DNA from: Rosa chinensis
Lineage: Eukaryota; Streptophyta; Magnoliopsida; Rosales; Rosaceae
Length of the DNA: 64,000 nt
NCBI RefSeq assembly: GCF_002994745.2
Contig: NC_037090.1
Coordinates: 7,127,501 to 7,191,500, forward strand
Reading direction: 5' to 3'
Numbering within the stretch: the first letter of the stretch is position 1; each line of letters begins with the position of its first letter. Position numbers and translations under genes: made by a program. Below, piece after piece: positions 21,769 to 33,640 of this stretch. Below the pieces are notes generated by a model, which saw only the letters and a list, made by a program, of their open reading frames with translations, did no database searches and was not told the DNA's origin.

Positions 21769-23097
21769 TTATACATTGAGTGTAGAATTATCTTTGCTGT
21801 TGAGTTTGTTGCCTCCCAAGACTGAAACTATGCTGTTCACATGCACAACAGCAGTAGAGTCAGTCCGCTTGCTTTGAATGGGAAGATTTTTAAGCTTTTT
21901 GGTACCGAGATTATAAGAGAATATAAGTCCGCTATACTTAGTCCCGTTATAATCATTCAAAAGAACCTCCTCGCTCTTCCAAAAGATCAACGGTTCCACA
22001 GGGAGCTCAAAACTTACGTATTTTGTCCAAGCACCACCATTAGGACCACCAAATTCATCCATCACCCATATTCCAAAGGATAGTTCACGAAATTGTCTTC
22101 CCAAAAGAGCAACAGAGTCCTTCCACACTAAAAGGTGCCCACCAAAATAATTCTTTAATGGAAAATAAAATTCATCGGGTAAGATTATACCATGAAACAG
22201 CTCATCCCCAGTATCAAACATAATGATAACGTCCCTAATGAATTCCTCCTTGCGGGCATCGTACACATCCAATTCCTTATGTTGCTCATGTCCCCGCCAA
22301 AAACACATATCCTTGAAGTGCATCTGGAAATGTTCGGGCCAAAGAATGGTAGTTTCTGTTTCTAAAGAATCAGTCCTGATCTCTCTCCAAGAATCAGTAC
22401 CAAGGGTGTAGACAGCTGCTTTGGGAGGATTATAAATGTTAAATCCATCAGGTGTAGATAATTCTGGAGCAGGAAATCCAATGTTAATAACTTTATGTTC
22501 GTTAAAGTTCGGATCGTGTCCAAATCCTAAACCATCTCTGAACCGGAATAAGGGGCTACATGGCCAATCGGAATCTGGAAGGTGTGGAGAGGGTGGAAGA
22601 AGCTTATATTCATGAATTGCTGGGTTACATAAAATCACCTCACCAGATACTGCTTGAGCTAGACAAATGATCCCGTTACAGTGGCCTATAATTATAAGCG
22701 ATTCGTTCGGAGTCTTTACACCGGTAGGAAACGGAATATGGAATTCCTGGATACTAGAAAGAACACTATGCTCGTCATGCACGCCATCAACATCATTATC
22801 TTCATCATTTCGAAAATGAAGGAATGAGAACAACTCTTCAGTCTCGTCAGTGTTGGTGTCCTTCTGGACTTCACGTTTCATAAGAACACTAGTGGAGAGA
22901 TTGTTGTGCATGGAATTGTAGATGTGCTGGGCAACGAACCTGGGACTAGTGATCAGAGCATACCACCTTTGAGAGACACACTTGAATCGCATCAGAGTTT
23001 TGGGTGGCAGAATTGATAGGATTTGCTCCACTACATCTTCACCGTCAAACTCTTTCATTTTCCGACAGGTATCTCTTTCAAATCTATTACACAGCAC
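21769..23097 (-). CDS. SLF/SFBB-like F-box protein, copy 2
   Basis: A 442-residue frame, closely similar to copy 1. F-box EDVVEQILSILPPKTLMRF and CVSQRWYALITSPRFVAQHI; F-box-associated domain with GHCNGIICLAQAVSGEVILC, LGFGHDPNFNEHKVINIG, SWREIRTDSLETETTILWP, FDTGDELFHGIILPDEF, WTKYVSFELPVEPLIFWKSE, and end VHVNSIVSVLGG. The likely start is MKEFDGEDVVEQ. Differences from copy 1 cluster in charged surface-type positions (for example RGHEQHKELDVYDARKEEF versus APEQHKELDVLDEDEEQF). The end AAT|GTATAAGT is a better splice-donor match than in copy 1. Substrate-adaptor role in an SCF ubiquitin ligase is inferred from the family. Confidence 0.86.
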   Translation of the reverse strand: MLCNRFERDTCRKMKEFDGEDVVEQILSILPPKTLMRFKCVSQRWYALITSPRFVAQHIYNSMHNNLSTSVLMKREVQKDTNTDETEELFSFLHFRNDEDNDVDGVHDEHSVLSSIQEFHIPFPTGVKTPNESLIIIGHCNGIICLAQAVSGEVILCNPAIHEYKLLPPSPHLPDSDWPCSPLFRFRDGLGFGHDPNFNEHKVINIGFPAPELSTPDGFNIYNPPKAAVYTLGTDSWREIRTDSLETETTILWPEHFQMHFKDMCFWRGHEQHKELDVYDARKEEFIRDVIIMFDTGDELFHGIILPDEFYFPLKNYFGGHLLVWKDSVALLGRQFRELSFGIWVMDEFGGPNGGAWTKYVSFELPVEPLIFWKSEEVLLNDYNGTKYSGLIFSYNLGTKKLKNLPIQSKRTDSTAVVHVNSIVSVLGGNKLNSKDNSTLNV

Positions 23098-23677
23098 ACG
23101 ACCAGAGTCGAGTCAACCAGACAGTAACCTTATTCTCAACAGATCAACGCAATAAAATTAATCTCTGATATATAAGCAATTATCGCTCAAATTCAATTTT
23201 AAATGAACAATTGAACGAAAAGCAAGTGCGCATATATAAAAAATTTACTGAACGAAATTAAATTATTGAATAATTACATAATTACCTTATGCTTAGTAAG
23301 GGGTAGAGATGTAGAACAAATGGACGTTGGGAAAGAGATTCAATTGCAGAAGAGATGAATCAAGATGTTAGGGCTCTAATCTAAGAATGCAGAAATTACA
23401 AGGAAAAACTGGGTTTCATATATTCGATAGATCCAGAATTGGGTACAAGCCACCCCAAATAGCTAAAGAGAAATATAAGAGCTGACAAGTTTTTTTTTTT
23501 TTTGATGAGGATTAGAGGGACAGGTTTGGCACAGGCTGTTTGGGGACCCTCTCCCTTTGAAAAAAGCCCAATAACTGGTATAAAGAACGTTCAAGAAAAA
23601 AAAAAAGGTTTAAAGAATAGTTCTGGGAGTCTCTACTCAGAGTACACACGATCATATATTGTAATTTTTTTTTTTTT
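23098..23677. other. 5' region of F-box copy 2
   Basis: Leader and promoter of F-box copy 2, then a poly-T run at about 23490-23505 followed by a short segment that looks like the 3' end of a reversed retroposon (gatgaggattagagggacag). No gene seen. Confidence 0.45.
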
Positions 23678-24811
23678 GGTTTTTGTCAATTTACCGCATT
23701 TTTAGAGATTTTTTTCTCACTTAACCCATTAAGGCTTTTTAATTAACCTTACCCAAAACACTCTAAGAAAGTCTTCCCTAATACCCCATAAATTTTTATT
23801 TTTTTGTTTTTTATTTTTTTTTACTTAGAGAGAGAGAGAGAAACCATAGGAGACTTAGCCGGAGCCCCGTTACTTGTCGTTGGATTCCAATCACCACCCG
23901 CCGGATTCCGGCCAACTTTGCCGAATTCTCGTCACCGGTGGTCGGATTCCGGTCATCGGCCGCCGCCCACAGGACTTTTCTGAAAACTTCGCCGGAGGTT
24001 TCCAAATAACTCGTCGGAGATTTCATAGGTCACCGGAAAGATCTATTGCCCCAATAGAGAGGCAATAAACCTCTATTTTCCCCCCAATAGAACTTTTGGT
24101 AGTCGGAATAGAAACTAATCTTCCTAAAATTAGACAAATAAAACTTTGATTAAAGAAAAAAATGAAATTATATAAATTCAAAACGTATATTGCCCTCTAC
24201 GTCTATTACCCTTCAATAAACGTTTATTGCCCATCGATTTTTTTTTCTTTTTTCTTTTCTTCTGGGCTTCTGCTGTCATTTTGCCAAAAAAGAAAAGAAA
24301 AAAGATTTGGACACCCAGAAAATGCTGTGGGCACCCAATTGCATTGCATCAATACATCAATACACATAGATACGAAAAATTCCCATTGAACAATTGAAGT
24401 TAAAGTGAAATGAATCACAGAACCTACGAACAGTATAATTCAAGACCAATTACAGTCCTTACTGACCGTAATCAAATTTGGTGAGCTTCTGGGCTGAAGT
24501 CCGGGAAATGGGCCAGGACAGATTCTCTTTGCCGACGTTAGAAGATCTCGTGTCGGTTTTGGTTCATCGCAGAGGTTGGTTCTGATTGCGATAGCCTTCA
24601 CTCCGAATCGAATCGCTGTTTTGAAGAAACTGAAATTGATCAAGATTCCGAGTCCTATTGCGAATCGGAGTCGCCGATTTCCGATGGGTTTGGGGTTTTC
24701 ACTGCAAATCAGAGGCATGGAGTAGGCTCTGATTGTCGACGCCATTGACGACGAGCTTGTTGCCTTCGTCGCTGTCGAAGCAGCAAGGCCTACTCTGATG
24801 ATCAATCGTCG

Positions 24812-24874
<63 letters not shown>

Positions 24875-25147
24875 TCAGACAACAAGGAGGGTTGGTTTTG
24901 GTGACCGGCGAGGACGTCGATGAGGACCACTGGGGATCTAGGCCGTGAGCGTGAGGGAGGGAGGAGAGTGTGTTGCTCGTGACCAGGGAGAGAGAGAGAG
25001 AGGCATGGCATGGCACGGCAAGGCATGGATGTAGTTTTTTAATTAGACTGAGGGTAAAAATGTCAAGTTAGTTTAAATTGTGTTAGTGGGAATAAAAATT
25101 TATTGTTGGGGCAAGTGGGTTAATTTTGATGCTTTGGGTCAAAGGCC
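23678..25147. mobile_element. Non-autonomous TIR element, copy 2
   Basis: Related to 17569-18864 over most of its length: both ends (tttttgtcaatttaccgc; gtagttttttaattag near the right end), the ccttaccc/ccctaataccccat block, gagaaaccataggagactt, ccggattccgg repeats and the tctattgcccc block. About 1470 bp. It differs inside by a (GA)n array at about 24817-24868 and an extra segment at 24300-24800. Poly-T on both sides makes the target duplication ambiguous. Confidence 0.65.
24817..24869. repeat. (GA)n microsatellite
   Basis: About 26 uninterrupted GA units inside the TIR element; the source of spurious Ser-Leu open frames. Confidence 0.95.
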
Positions 25148-26730
25148 TTTTTTTTTTGGTAGGATAAGAAGATACTATTGAAATGCTTTCAGCTATATAT
25201 ATCTAACAAACAATCTCAATTACAGATAGTAAAAAGCACATGAAATCTAGATCAAAATTACGTACTGAACTTAGGGCTCTAGTGCTGTTGTCGATTTACT
25301 CATGAAAAACTCTCGAGACCTTAGGCCTACAAAGCTTTTCACTTGCAGTGTCAGGATACCTTAGACCTGTTCTTCACACCATAAGGACAACCTCTAGTCT
25401 GGTCTATCGTTATTGTTGCCTTTAAGAAAAAGGACCAATGCAGGTAACTCAAGTTCAGAGGCACACTGTGTCCTCCAGTACGTGGTAAGAATTAATGTCG
25501 GTAGTTTATGCCAAAAGTTATAGTTACCTTCAAGGGTAAGAATAAGAATTATGCAAACATGAGTCCAAATTAAGTCAACGTTTTCTCCCAGGCAAGGAGC
25601 CAAGGATTGATGCTGATGGTGCAGGGTTCAAAGCCTTAGCCGCCTGCAACACCGAAACCATCAATGAAGCACCTTAGCTAGGTCGCGTCTTAGCCGAATT
25701 AGCCCTTCCAACTGCTTTCAAACTTTGTTCTATGAAACTGGGAAATTTATCAGGTGCTCCAGTCTTGAAACCCAAAACGCCACCACACTAAACAAGTAAA
25801 CAACCATCCACGATCAAAGCCACCATAATCACCTAAGCCAATGGCTTAGACCACCAAGACCATCATCAAGTCACGGAAAAAGAGAACTACCATCACAATC
25901 ACCATCACCACAAACAGCAACACCAATACCAACAAATTCGACCAAACATGACCCATGAAATTGGAAGTAAATTAAGGACAAACTCAAAAGAGTCTAAGCT
26001 AGAAAAAACAAGTCCCAACTCCCAAGCAGTCGGTTCTTCACAAGAAAAAACACCGGAAGAAGAGAGAAACGAGCAGTCTTTCGTGCTAACCGTAATGGTA
26101 TAACAGGTCAACAAAACTCCAGAGAATTGTTGGCTACTTCCAAGACACCCACAATGCAATCAATTAAGCAAAGCATGCTGCATGAGTGCATGTTACCTAG
26201 CTCAAAAGGATACGTTTGCTACTTCGCCATTTTATGATGATGGCTAGCTACCTAACCCAATTTACATCAGCAGATGTAACTACATAATAACTTTGTGTAC
26301 CATAATATATATATATAGAAATTATTGGTACAGTAAGTCAATCGCAAATTTTAACAACAGGCTTGAATGAAGTATTGGAGTTACAGAAAATGTATACAAT
26401 ATGCAAGAGTCTATGATCGAAGAGAAAATCTCAATCAACCAAAAAGCTTAACCAGTTAGTATGCAACATTAGAATTATTTGATGAGAACAAATTCAATTG
26501 CCACCTGCTTGCATGTCATATTCTTTTTCTGACTTAATTTAATTAGTGCCAATTGATCGAACCGGCGAGAACAAGAACTTTCACATTCATTCACTACCAT
26601 CGATGATACGCTGAAAAGTCTGCTGGATGGTTATCTAACAAGAAATCAACTAAAAGCTAGACATAAATTTAAGACGAGATTCAAGTAACAGTACACTTCA
26701 TTCGAATGAAATTATATTGGAGATATAAGT
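25148..26730. other. No gene recognised; possible reversed retroposon tail
   Basis: Starts with poly-T and ggtaggataagaag, which on the minus strand looks like a poly-A tail. The sequence to about 26160 has fragmentary minus-strand frames typical of an old LINE-type insert (for example at 25905-26159) but no recognisable domain. 26170-26730 is plain AT-rich intergenic DNA. Confidence 0.3.
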
Positions 26731-28496
26731 CACTACACCATAAACTTCTATTGATAGCATTTGAAAAACGCTATAGTAGGATAGCATAGCGTTTTAGTAA
26801 ACGCTATGTCTGCCCCAGCTATAATAGACCCGAGATCTTTCATAGCGTTTCTTCAAACGCTATAAAAAGTCTAGCATCCATAGCGTTTGTGTAAATGCTA
26901 TTGTATATGATTCAATAGCAATTCAGAAACGCTATTATTGAACAAAACATAGCGTTTATTAAATGCTGTTAATAGACATACTGCATCTTTTAAAAAACTC
27001 CACTACATATATTTTATAGCATTTCAATGGTGCTATCTCCTATATGTTGTAGCAACTGAAAATTGCTACTATCCATTGCCACAATACTTTTTAAATGCAG
27101 TAATAAGACATCAAAAGTATATGGACTTTCATTAAATAATTTCAAAATACAATGTAATTAATATTCATAAAATTAGACAAGTACTACATTGTCTCAGCCA
27201 TCAAGTTCTTTTGCCCTTGTACACTGATGATACAAATCGAAAAGTCTTAATAACAAAACTAATCTATTCGTCGAAAGCAGCTTCCAAAACTCGCAGTGTA
27301 TCTCAGAATTGAACTGAACTTCCAAAAGCGTAAAGGTAATCTGAAATTTCACACAAACATATATAATAAACTAAAACATACTAAGTAGATACATGAAACT
27401 TTAGACATATTATATACTTGATGAAAGTTAAATGTGCGATACTCTTACCTATGAGTGATGGTTAAATATGAAGAAGTCTTGGCCTATTAGCTGATTCGAA
27501 AAACAACCTCTATCAGCATGTAATGTTACTACAATAACAAGACAAATTACTAATTATATATTCCTCTGCCATCAGACCATACCTTTAGGGAATTAGAATT
27601 CTATAGCAACAAAGCAAACCAAAGCCCCAATTGCAACACATTAAACAATTCACATATAAAAAAGAGTGAGAGCACTAAATGCATTATAACAAGAACTCAA
27701 GAACAAAACCAAACATAAACTGGAAACGCCAAAAAAAAAACCAGGAAAAACAAATTAAAACCAAACTCAAGATCATGATAAGAAGGAAAAACAAACAAAC
27801 ATTTCCTTAACAGATTGTGAGGCAAAAGAAAAAAACAACCAAATTTATTATATTACTGAACAGAATTCTTTGAGCGAAGAGAAAGAGTACACAAATTTAG
27901 AGCTTTTTGAAGTATTTATTCATTCCCTCTTGCAATAATGTACAACATAACAATCAATAATGATAAAGCTTATGTCAGTCATCAAGAGTGTATCAAAGCT
28001 AGAATTTTATCATTCACTAGTTGTGTTAGCATACCGGCCATCAATTTCAATTTAAGAATGCAAATTATAATACTAAGATATATTTGATCTATTGTGACCA
28101 TTTAAAATATTGAACCATATGGATATATTTCTTCAAACTAAAGAGCATGAACCATATGTTGATATTAAAACTCTAATACTGAGCAACCCACAAATTAACT
28201 ATACCCAAAAGTTATGCAAACTGTGCACAATGAGATTTAACAGAACCTAAGAGGAAATGAAAATAGGTAAAGAAAAATAAAGAAAGAACAACAAAACAAA
28301 AGAAGAGAGAATGTATACCTGATTATTTTCTTTTCGTAGTTGAACCAAACAGAACAAACTAACTTCCACTCTAAATCTGCAATTGACCAAATAAACAGAA
28401 AAAAAAAAACAGAACAATTAAACTCATTAAGATTTGTATACAACGTTCAGTGATAACAAGGCACTAATGTGAATCTTGGTCTTCTTCTTCTTCTTC

Positions 28497-28528
<32 letters not shown>

Positions 28529-29492
28529 GAAGATCTTGGTCTTCTTATGTAAATAAAAATAATAAGGCAAAGTCCAGATATCGATGGTTTCAGGGATGAT
28601 ACTAATGCCAGACTTCTCTGTATAACATCTCCACCCTGTTCCTACAATCAATAACTATGAAATTCAATAGTAAAGAAAAACAAACAAGAGATCTAATAAG
28701 ATAAAAAACAATAACCAGTCCAAGTTGTTTGAACTGCAAAATTTTGCAATACCTTGGAAGCAGTGAGATGCTCTACTTGTTCCCAAAAAGATGTTCTGGA
28801 TCAACGCCAATATATACTCTCTTTCACCAACCTATTGAGTATTGATGTTGTCATCAAAGTACCTCAACCCCACAAGCAATCCGGCAGACATGATATAAAT
28901 ATGAAAACATAGATACATATATAGTTAATCCAATGCCTTATAAAAAAAAATCATATTCCCGTTTTGGGGCCGTATTTGAGATTGAAAGTTTACATAAAAG
29001 AATTCTGATTCAATCTGAAAACAATTCATAAAAAATAAAAAGTAAAAATACAAAAATCCCCAATTTAGATTTCTCTAAACCCTAAGTCAAATTTCCAAGA
29101 AATAGGAGAATCATAAAGACTAAAGAAGAGGATAAGAGATCCTTACCGATAGAGAATAGAGCTCCACTACCATAGAGAACAATAGAGTTATAGATTCCAG
29201 GAGGAGATGGAGTCTGCGTTTTCATTCTGGCCGGCCAACACTTCTATCTATTTATCTTGTTAATTTGGGGCACGACTTCTAATCTTCTATCACGTTTTCC
29301 CTTTTACGAGGTGAAAATTTTAAATCCCCGCGTCTTTTTTAATGACCCGCCACCTACCCACATATAATAATGGCGTTTCAATATCTATTATAGCGACTGT
29401 AACTTCTACAGATTTCCAAAATTAACCATTTATAGCATTTTGAGAAAAAACGCTATAACAAAGTGCTATCAATACTAGGTTTTGTTGTAGTG
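26731..29492. mobile_element. Non-autonomous CACTA (EnSpm) transposon
   Basis: 2762 bp. The left end is CACTACACCATAAACTTC and the right end, read on the minus strand, is CACTACAACAAAACCTAG. Direct 3-bp repeats AGT sit at 26728-26730 and 29493-29495. Both subterminal regions carry many atagcgttt / aaacgctat motifs, often paired as short palindromes (for example 26790-26815 and 26840-26865), the usual binding sites for a CACTA transposase. The interior is AT-rich with a poly-T/TTC tract at about 28485-28530. No transposase frame was found, so it depends on another copy. Confidence 0.9.
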
Positions 29493-29651
29493 AGTGTACG
29501 TAGGAAAACTGAACCACAGTTTATTCATTGTTCATTTGCTAGTAAATATTACAAGCCACTAAAGCTAGTAAATATTACTGCAAATACACAGATACTGCAT
29601 ATATATATATATGTATATGTATATATGTATATATACCATGTTCATAGATTA

Positions 29652-30465
29652 TTAAGGTACGTAGTATATCATGTTGTCTTTAGTTGTGCTCTTCTGCCGC
29701 TTGCAATCTGTCGGCCGGGTACAATTGACCAGATTTGTTCCCTGGTGATCGAAACAGATAACTATTTCCCTCAGAATTAATCCAGTTGTGCTGCTCCCAG
29801 TAGTTAGTGTGTCCTCTTTGCACAGGATGAGAGGTATTGTATCGGTACCGATCTTGGACTTGACGGCTGCTTCAAAATCAGTGAGTGCATATGAGTGCCC
29901 CGGCTTGATCTGCTTTTTATCCAAAATTGTATAGAGATCATACTCCTTCCACAGCTCGTGAGCTCTCTCAAAGTACGCTTTCTGTGTGATAGCTGGTGCA
30001 GTACAAGACCCATGCTTTTCGTATTCCTCTTTCCAAAACCCTATATTGGTTTTAGCTCTTTCGACATTGGGCCAAGATTGGCCAAGATCGTTTTGCAGTG
30101 ATGTTGTCATCTAGCAAATAAAACAAGTGAAGTAACTTATTTAGTTACATAAACATAAACTAAACATGCATTCAGCATAAGAATATTGAATATTCAGTAA
30201 AAATTAATAATACCACGTTTTGCTTGAACTGGTGTAGTTTCTTTGACTGTTTACATCTCACCAGGGGATTGGAAATGTTCGCGGGCCAGACACCGTGTAT
30301 GGTAAACATTTTTGGCAACCTCGCAAAACATATCTGGGTGTTGTAGCAGTAGCCTTTGGAGTATTGCAAAACAAATTGTAGATACTCGTATGGCTCTGCG
30401 TGGGAACCCTTGAGCAGAATAACAGAAAGCAAGAAAATAAGACAGACTGCTGCTGGGGTTTTCAT
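29652..30465 (-). CDS. S-RNase-lineage T2 ribonuclease (secreted)
   Basis: Two exons, 30465-30214 and 30110-29652, joined in phase 0 (AACGTG|GTATTA ... TTTGCTAG|ATGACA), giving 235 residues. A signal peptide (MKTPAAVCLIFLLSVILLKG, cut near SHA/EP) precedes an RNase T2 domain. CAS I is FTIHGVWP (His57) and CAS II is FWKEEYEKHGSC (Glu113, Lys116, His117), so the catalytic set is complete; SWPNV corresponds to the conserved block before it. One intron between CAS I and CAS II, a small basic excess (about 27 Lys/Arg versus 21 Asp/Glu) and N-glycosylation sites (NIS at 63, NCT) fit class III, the S-RNase lineage. It cuts RNA to 2',3'-cyclic products. It could be a stylar S-RNase, an S-like non-allelic relative or a stress RNase; expression would tell. 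Confidence 0.9.
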
Positions 30466-30514
30466 TTTGCTGATATTACAGCCAGCTAGAATTCGTATGG
30501 TTCAACAAACATGT

Positions 30515-30530
30515 AACTCTATATATAGAG
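30515..30530 (-). promoter_or_regulatory. TATA box of the T2 ribonuclease
   Basis: tctatatatagag about 50-60 bp upstream of the ATG, the expected position for a short plant leader. Confidence 0.6.
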
Positions 30531-31969
30531 CCCTGAACTCTAGCTAATGTGGTTTTAATTGATCCAATCTAGCTACACTATGTTGAACTGAAACTCGCTT
30601 TTTTCTCTTTTCTGTTTACACGTCATTTCCATTCGCATGCAAGAATTACATTTTAGGGTTCCTTCTTGCTTTTAGCAATACTATTTTGAAGCTTAATTGA
30701 TACGTATCGCATTTGATCATTCTTAAATTTATTAATGTGCAAAGGACAAGCATGCAAATGATCGTGAGAGCATACAAAATGCATCGCCATCCTGAGTATT
30801 CCGCACTATTTCCAAGATCAATGTTCCTATATTAGTTCATATATGATTAATTGCGAAAATGAAATGGTCCAGTTGTTATTTAGCATTATTGTACATTTTT
30901 TTTGACATTCTCATGATATTTACGTTGATGGTTGATTGTGATTAATTGATTGTAGCTCACAGTTTAGCAGATTTAGGCTCTAACATGGCAATTATTATAT
31001 ACCCTACGTACTGTGATTAGCTCTAAACACTACTAGCTAAAACTGTAGTAATCACTTATCTATCAGGTAGGTACCGCTTCCATAACTGTACGGAATGGTA
31101 GCAATTTGCCAACAGAAACTCAATGGGAGAAGAAGTACTACACGTACATACGAGGATGAAACTGTAAACTGATCATCCATAACTTGGCTTAAGTCATTTA
31201 ACCAAACTTGATTAAAATCTTAAAAGCTATTGCCAAAATCTAAATCAACCCTAGATAGGTCCCTTACCGCCAGATATGATTGGAATTGTCCAGTATGACT
31301 TAAGGATGCATCGATGATCATTTGAGTACCTTGGTGTACGTGTGCCTATGTACACTACCCTTTTATTTGTAAACGTGTATCAGTTAAACTATATGCTAAT
31401 TAGATCACCTTGTTTAGTAATTAGTGGAACTCGTTACGTGGTCCTTCCTTTCGGCCTAAACTCTGAAGCTAAGAATTATATGCGTATATCACTAATTAAG
31501 TGGTGTATCTATGCATATGCAATAATAAGCAAAATGATCAAGAGAGTAGAGAAATGAAGAATTAATCATTTATCACGAGTATTGTTATTTTGTCCTACAA
31601 AGGATATGGTTCTCAATTTCAAATATAATTAAGGTCATCGGTCATCGGTCATCGTGAGTATTGCCTGCTGTTAGTACTAAGATTAATTAATGTTCCAAAA
31701 TTATTAAAAGGGGTTCGGAGTATGAATTTTTTTCCTTTCTTTTTGACAATTTTCAGCACATTAATTATTGCGTCAACATTTTTCATCTGCAGCATCCTAA
31801 AATTGGTATAAATTCATCACTAGAACCTACTCAAAGACCACGTACCTGCAGCTTCAAAACTATGAATAAGACATTCAAGAATTAATCTTTACAGTCTTTT
31901 TTCCTTTGAATGCTTTTCATCTTGATTATATAATTGATTCATTGATTGTAGCTTAAGGTTTCTCTACAT

Positions 31970-32560
31970 CAAAAAGGAAATATCTTGGTGGGTTTGCTCA
32001 CTTACAGATTAAGACTGAATTCAAGCCGTCTCATTTTCAACTACCCATATTTAGATGAAACTAATCGATCTGCATGTACCGAGAGGCAAATTTGGTAGCA
32101 TATTTGGATATATAACATGTTCGAGAAGCAAAGAGTCCTCGGCCACCATATATGAGTCATATGTAAAAGTGGATGGCATATATTGTTCAAGGGATAATGC
32201 CAGAGCATATGCATGCACTAATTGTACCATATGTAAGCTGCTACACATGAAAAGCAGGTTACCATAAGGACTAACTGTAGCCAATTATATACGATGCTAT
32301 AGAAGGTTAATACGGTGCTAAACCCTGGTTGCCATTAAACGCTGCTAACCTGGCCTGCATAAGGAAACTGAAAAAGGATTCATTATTTGTTCTTTATGGT
32401 AACAAAATCAGAAAGGGCATATCTTGGTGGGTGTGATCACTTACATATGGTGAATTCATGCCGTCTCATTTTCAGTTTCGCATACATTTGGATGAAACTA
32501 ATCTCTATCGAGAGGCAATTTGCTAGAATATTTGTTTGGAAATAAACTATCCCCATTAGC
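31970..32560. repeat. Diverged local duplication
   Basis: About 31980-32120 and 32410-32550 share ordered blocks: atatcttggtgggt, then gccgtctcattttca, then ggatgaaactaatc / gatgaaactaatcga, then gagaggcaa. Unit spacing is about 430 bp. No coding role seen. Confidence 0.7.
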
Positions 32561-33085
32561 CACCATATACGATAGACACCTAAAGAAGGAAAGAGTCATC
32601 TATTTAGCCACCATATATGAGTCATTAGCTTCAAAGCATTTCAGTTCATTCCTTTGTTAGAACTTACTCTCAGTTCTAGTGCTATAAATCTATCTTAGTA
32701 TGAAAACAAGTAAACAATGATTTGTATGTAAATATATGTAAGAGTGCATCATTGATCATAATTAGCATTTAGGATTGAAACAACATGTATATCCTATGTA
32801 GCATATTATATAAACTGTATAATATGTAAAGCAATATAAATGAAATCACCGTGCATCATAAGGTTCTGCATTTAGGCTTGGGATTGAAGTCGCTATATCA
32901 ATCCTGTATCTGCAAAATGCATAAATACCAGAAAACAGACAGAACGGACTTACTTGACGCACTTGAGTTTTCCATCTTAATCTTCTCCTGATTTCACCTT
33001 TAGCATTCTCTTAGTGATGGGACTAATTGATGAGAATGATTCTTGCATCAGAAGGGACCAAAATATCTGATATATAAAGCATTGT

Positions 33086-33118
33086 ATTGTCAGTTTCTTC
33101 CATCAAGAAACTGACAAT
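33086..33118. other. Perfect 14-bp inverted repeat with 5-nt loop
   Basis: attgtcagtttctt, ccatc, aagaaactgacaat: all 14 pairs match. It is too short for a typical plant microRNA precursor; it could be a terminator-like fold or the core of a miniature element. Confidence 0.7.
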
Positions 33119-33423
33119 GCCTCCCAACTGCCTTTTCAAAAAATCAGATAAAGTCTCATAACTGTATTTATGAATTTCAAATTCTAACAGATGTGATAAG
33201 TTGGACCAAAATGATTTTCTTAAGTCCTTAACTTATACTTGACATTTGAATTCAAAACTAAATCATATATGAATATATACTTAGGTTCTATACAATGTTG
33301 GGTTCATTAAGTTTTTTTACATCCTTCTCAAACGACAATATTATACTCTATTGTTAATTCAAATTCCAAAAATTAATGGTAGTTCGTAAAAGGGAATAGC
33401 ACGTACTGTTATATTTCAAGGGA

Positions 33424-33640
33424 CACTACCACAAAAGTGGGCTTCACACACCATTTTGAATGGTGTGAATTGGGTCAATGGACACCATTGATTAGTGGGG
33501 ATGATCAATAGGCACGGTTGTAGACACTAATTGTTGTTGGTCTCTTTTACTGGCGTGACAAATACCCAACAAACTCGCCAACCAAAACAATAGTGAGTAA
33601 ATTGTGAGTCCCAAATATTGATTGGTGACTCTATCAAATT
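33424..33640. mobile_element. CACTA-type terminal fragment
   Basis: Begins CACTACCACAAAAGTGGG, followed by a small palindrome cacaccattttgaatggtgtg, as in CACTA subterminal regions. No matching right terminus was found, so this is probably a broken or truncated end. Confidence 0.4.

Larger units (their letters stand above)
30531..33423. other. Gene-free AT-rich region upstream of the T2 ribonuclease
   Basis: No supported gene. It contains a triple tcatcggtc repeat near 31638-31655, a diverged local duplication (31970-32130 and 32405-32560) and a perfect 14-bp hairpin at 33086-33118. Confidence 0.5.

Noticed and set aside
24699..25026. Ser-Leu repeat proteins
   Set aside because: Products of the (GA)n microsatellite.
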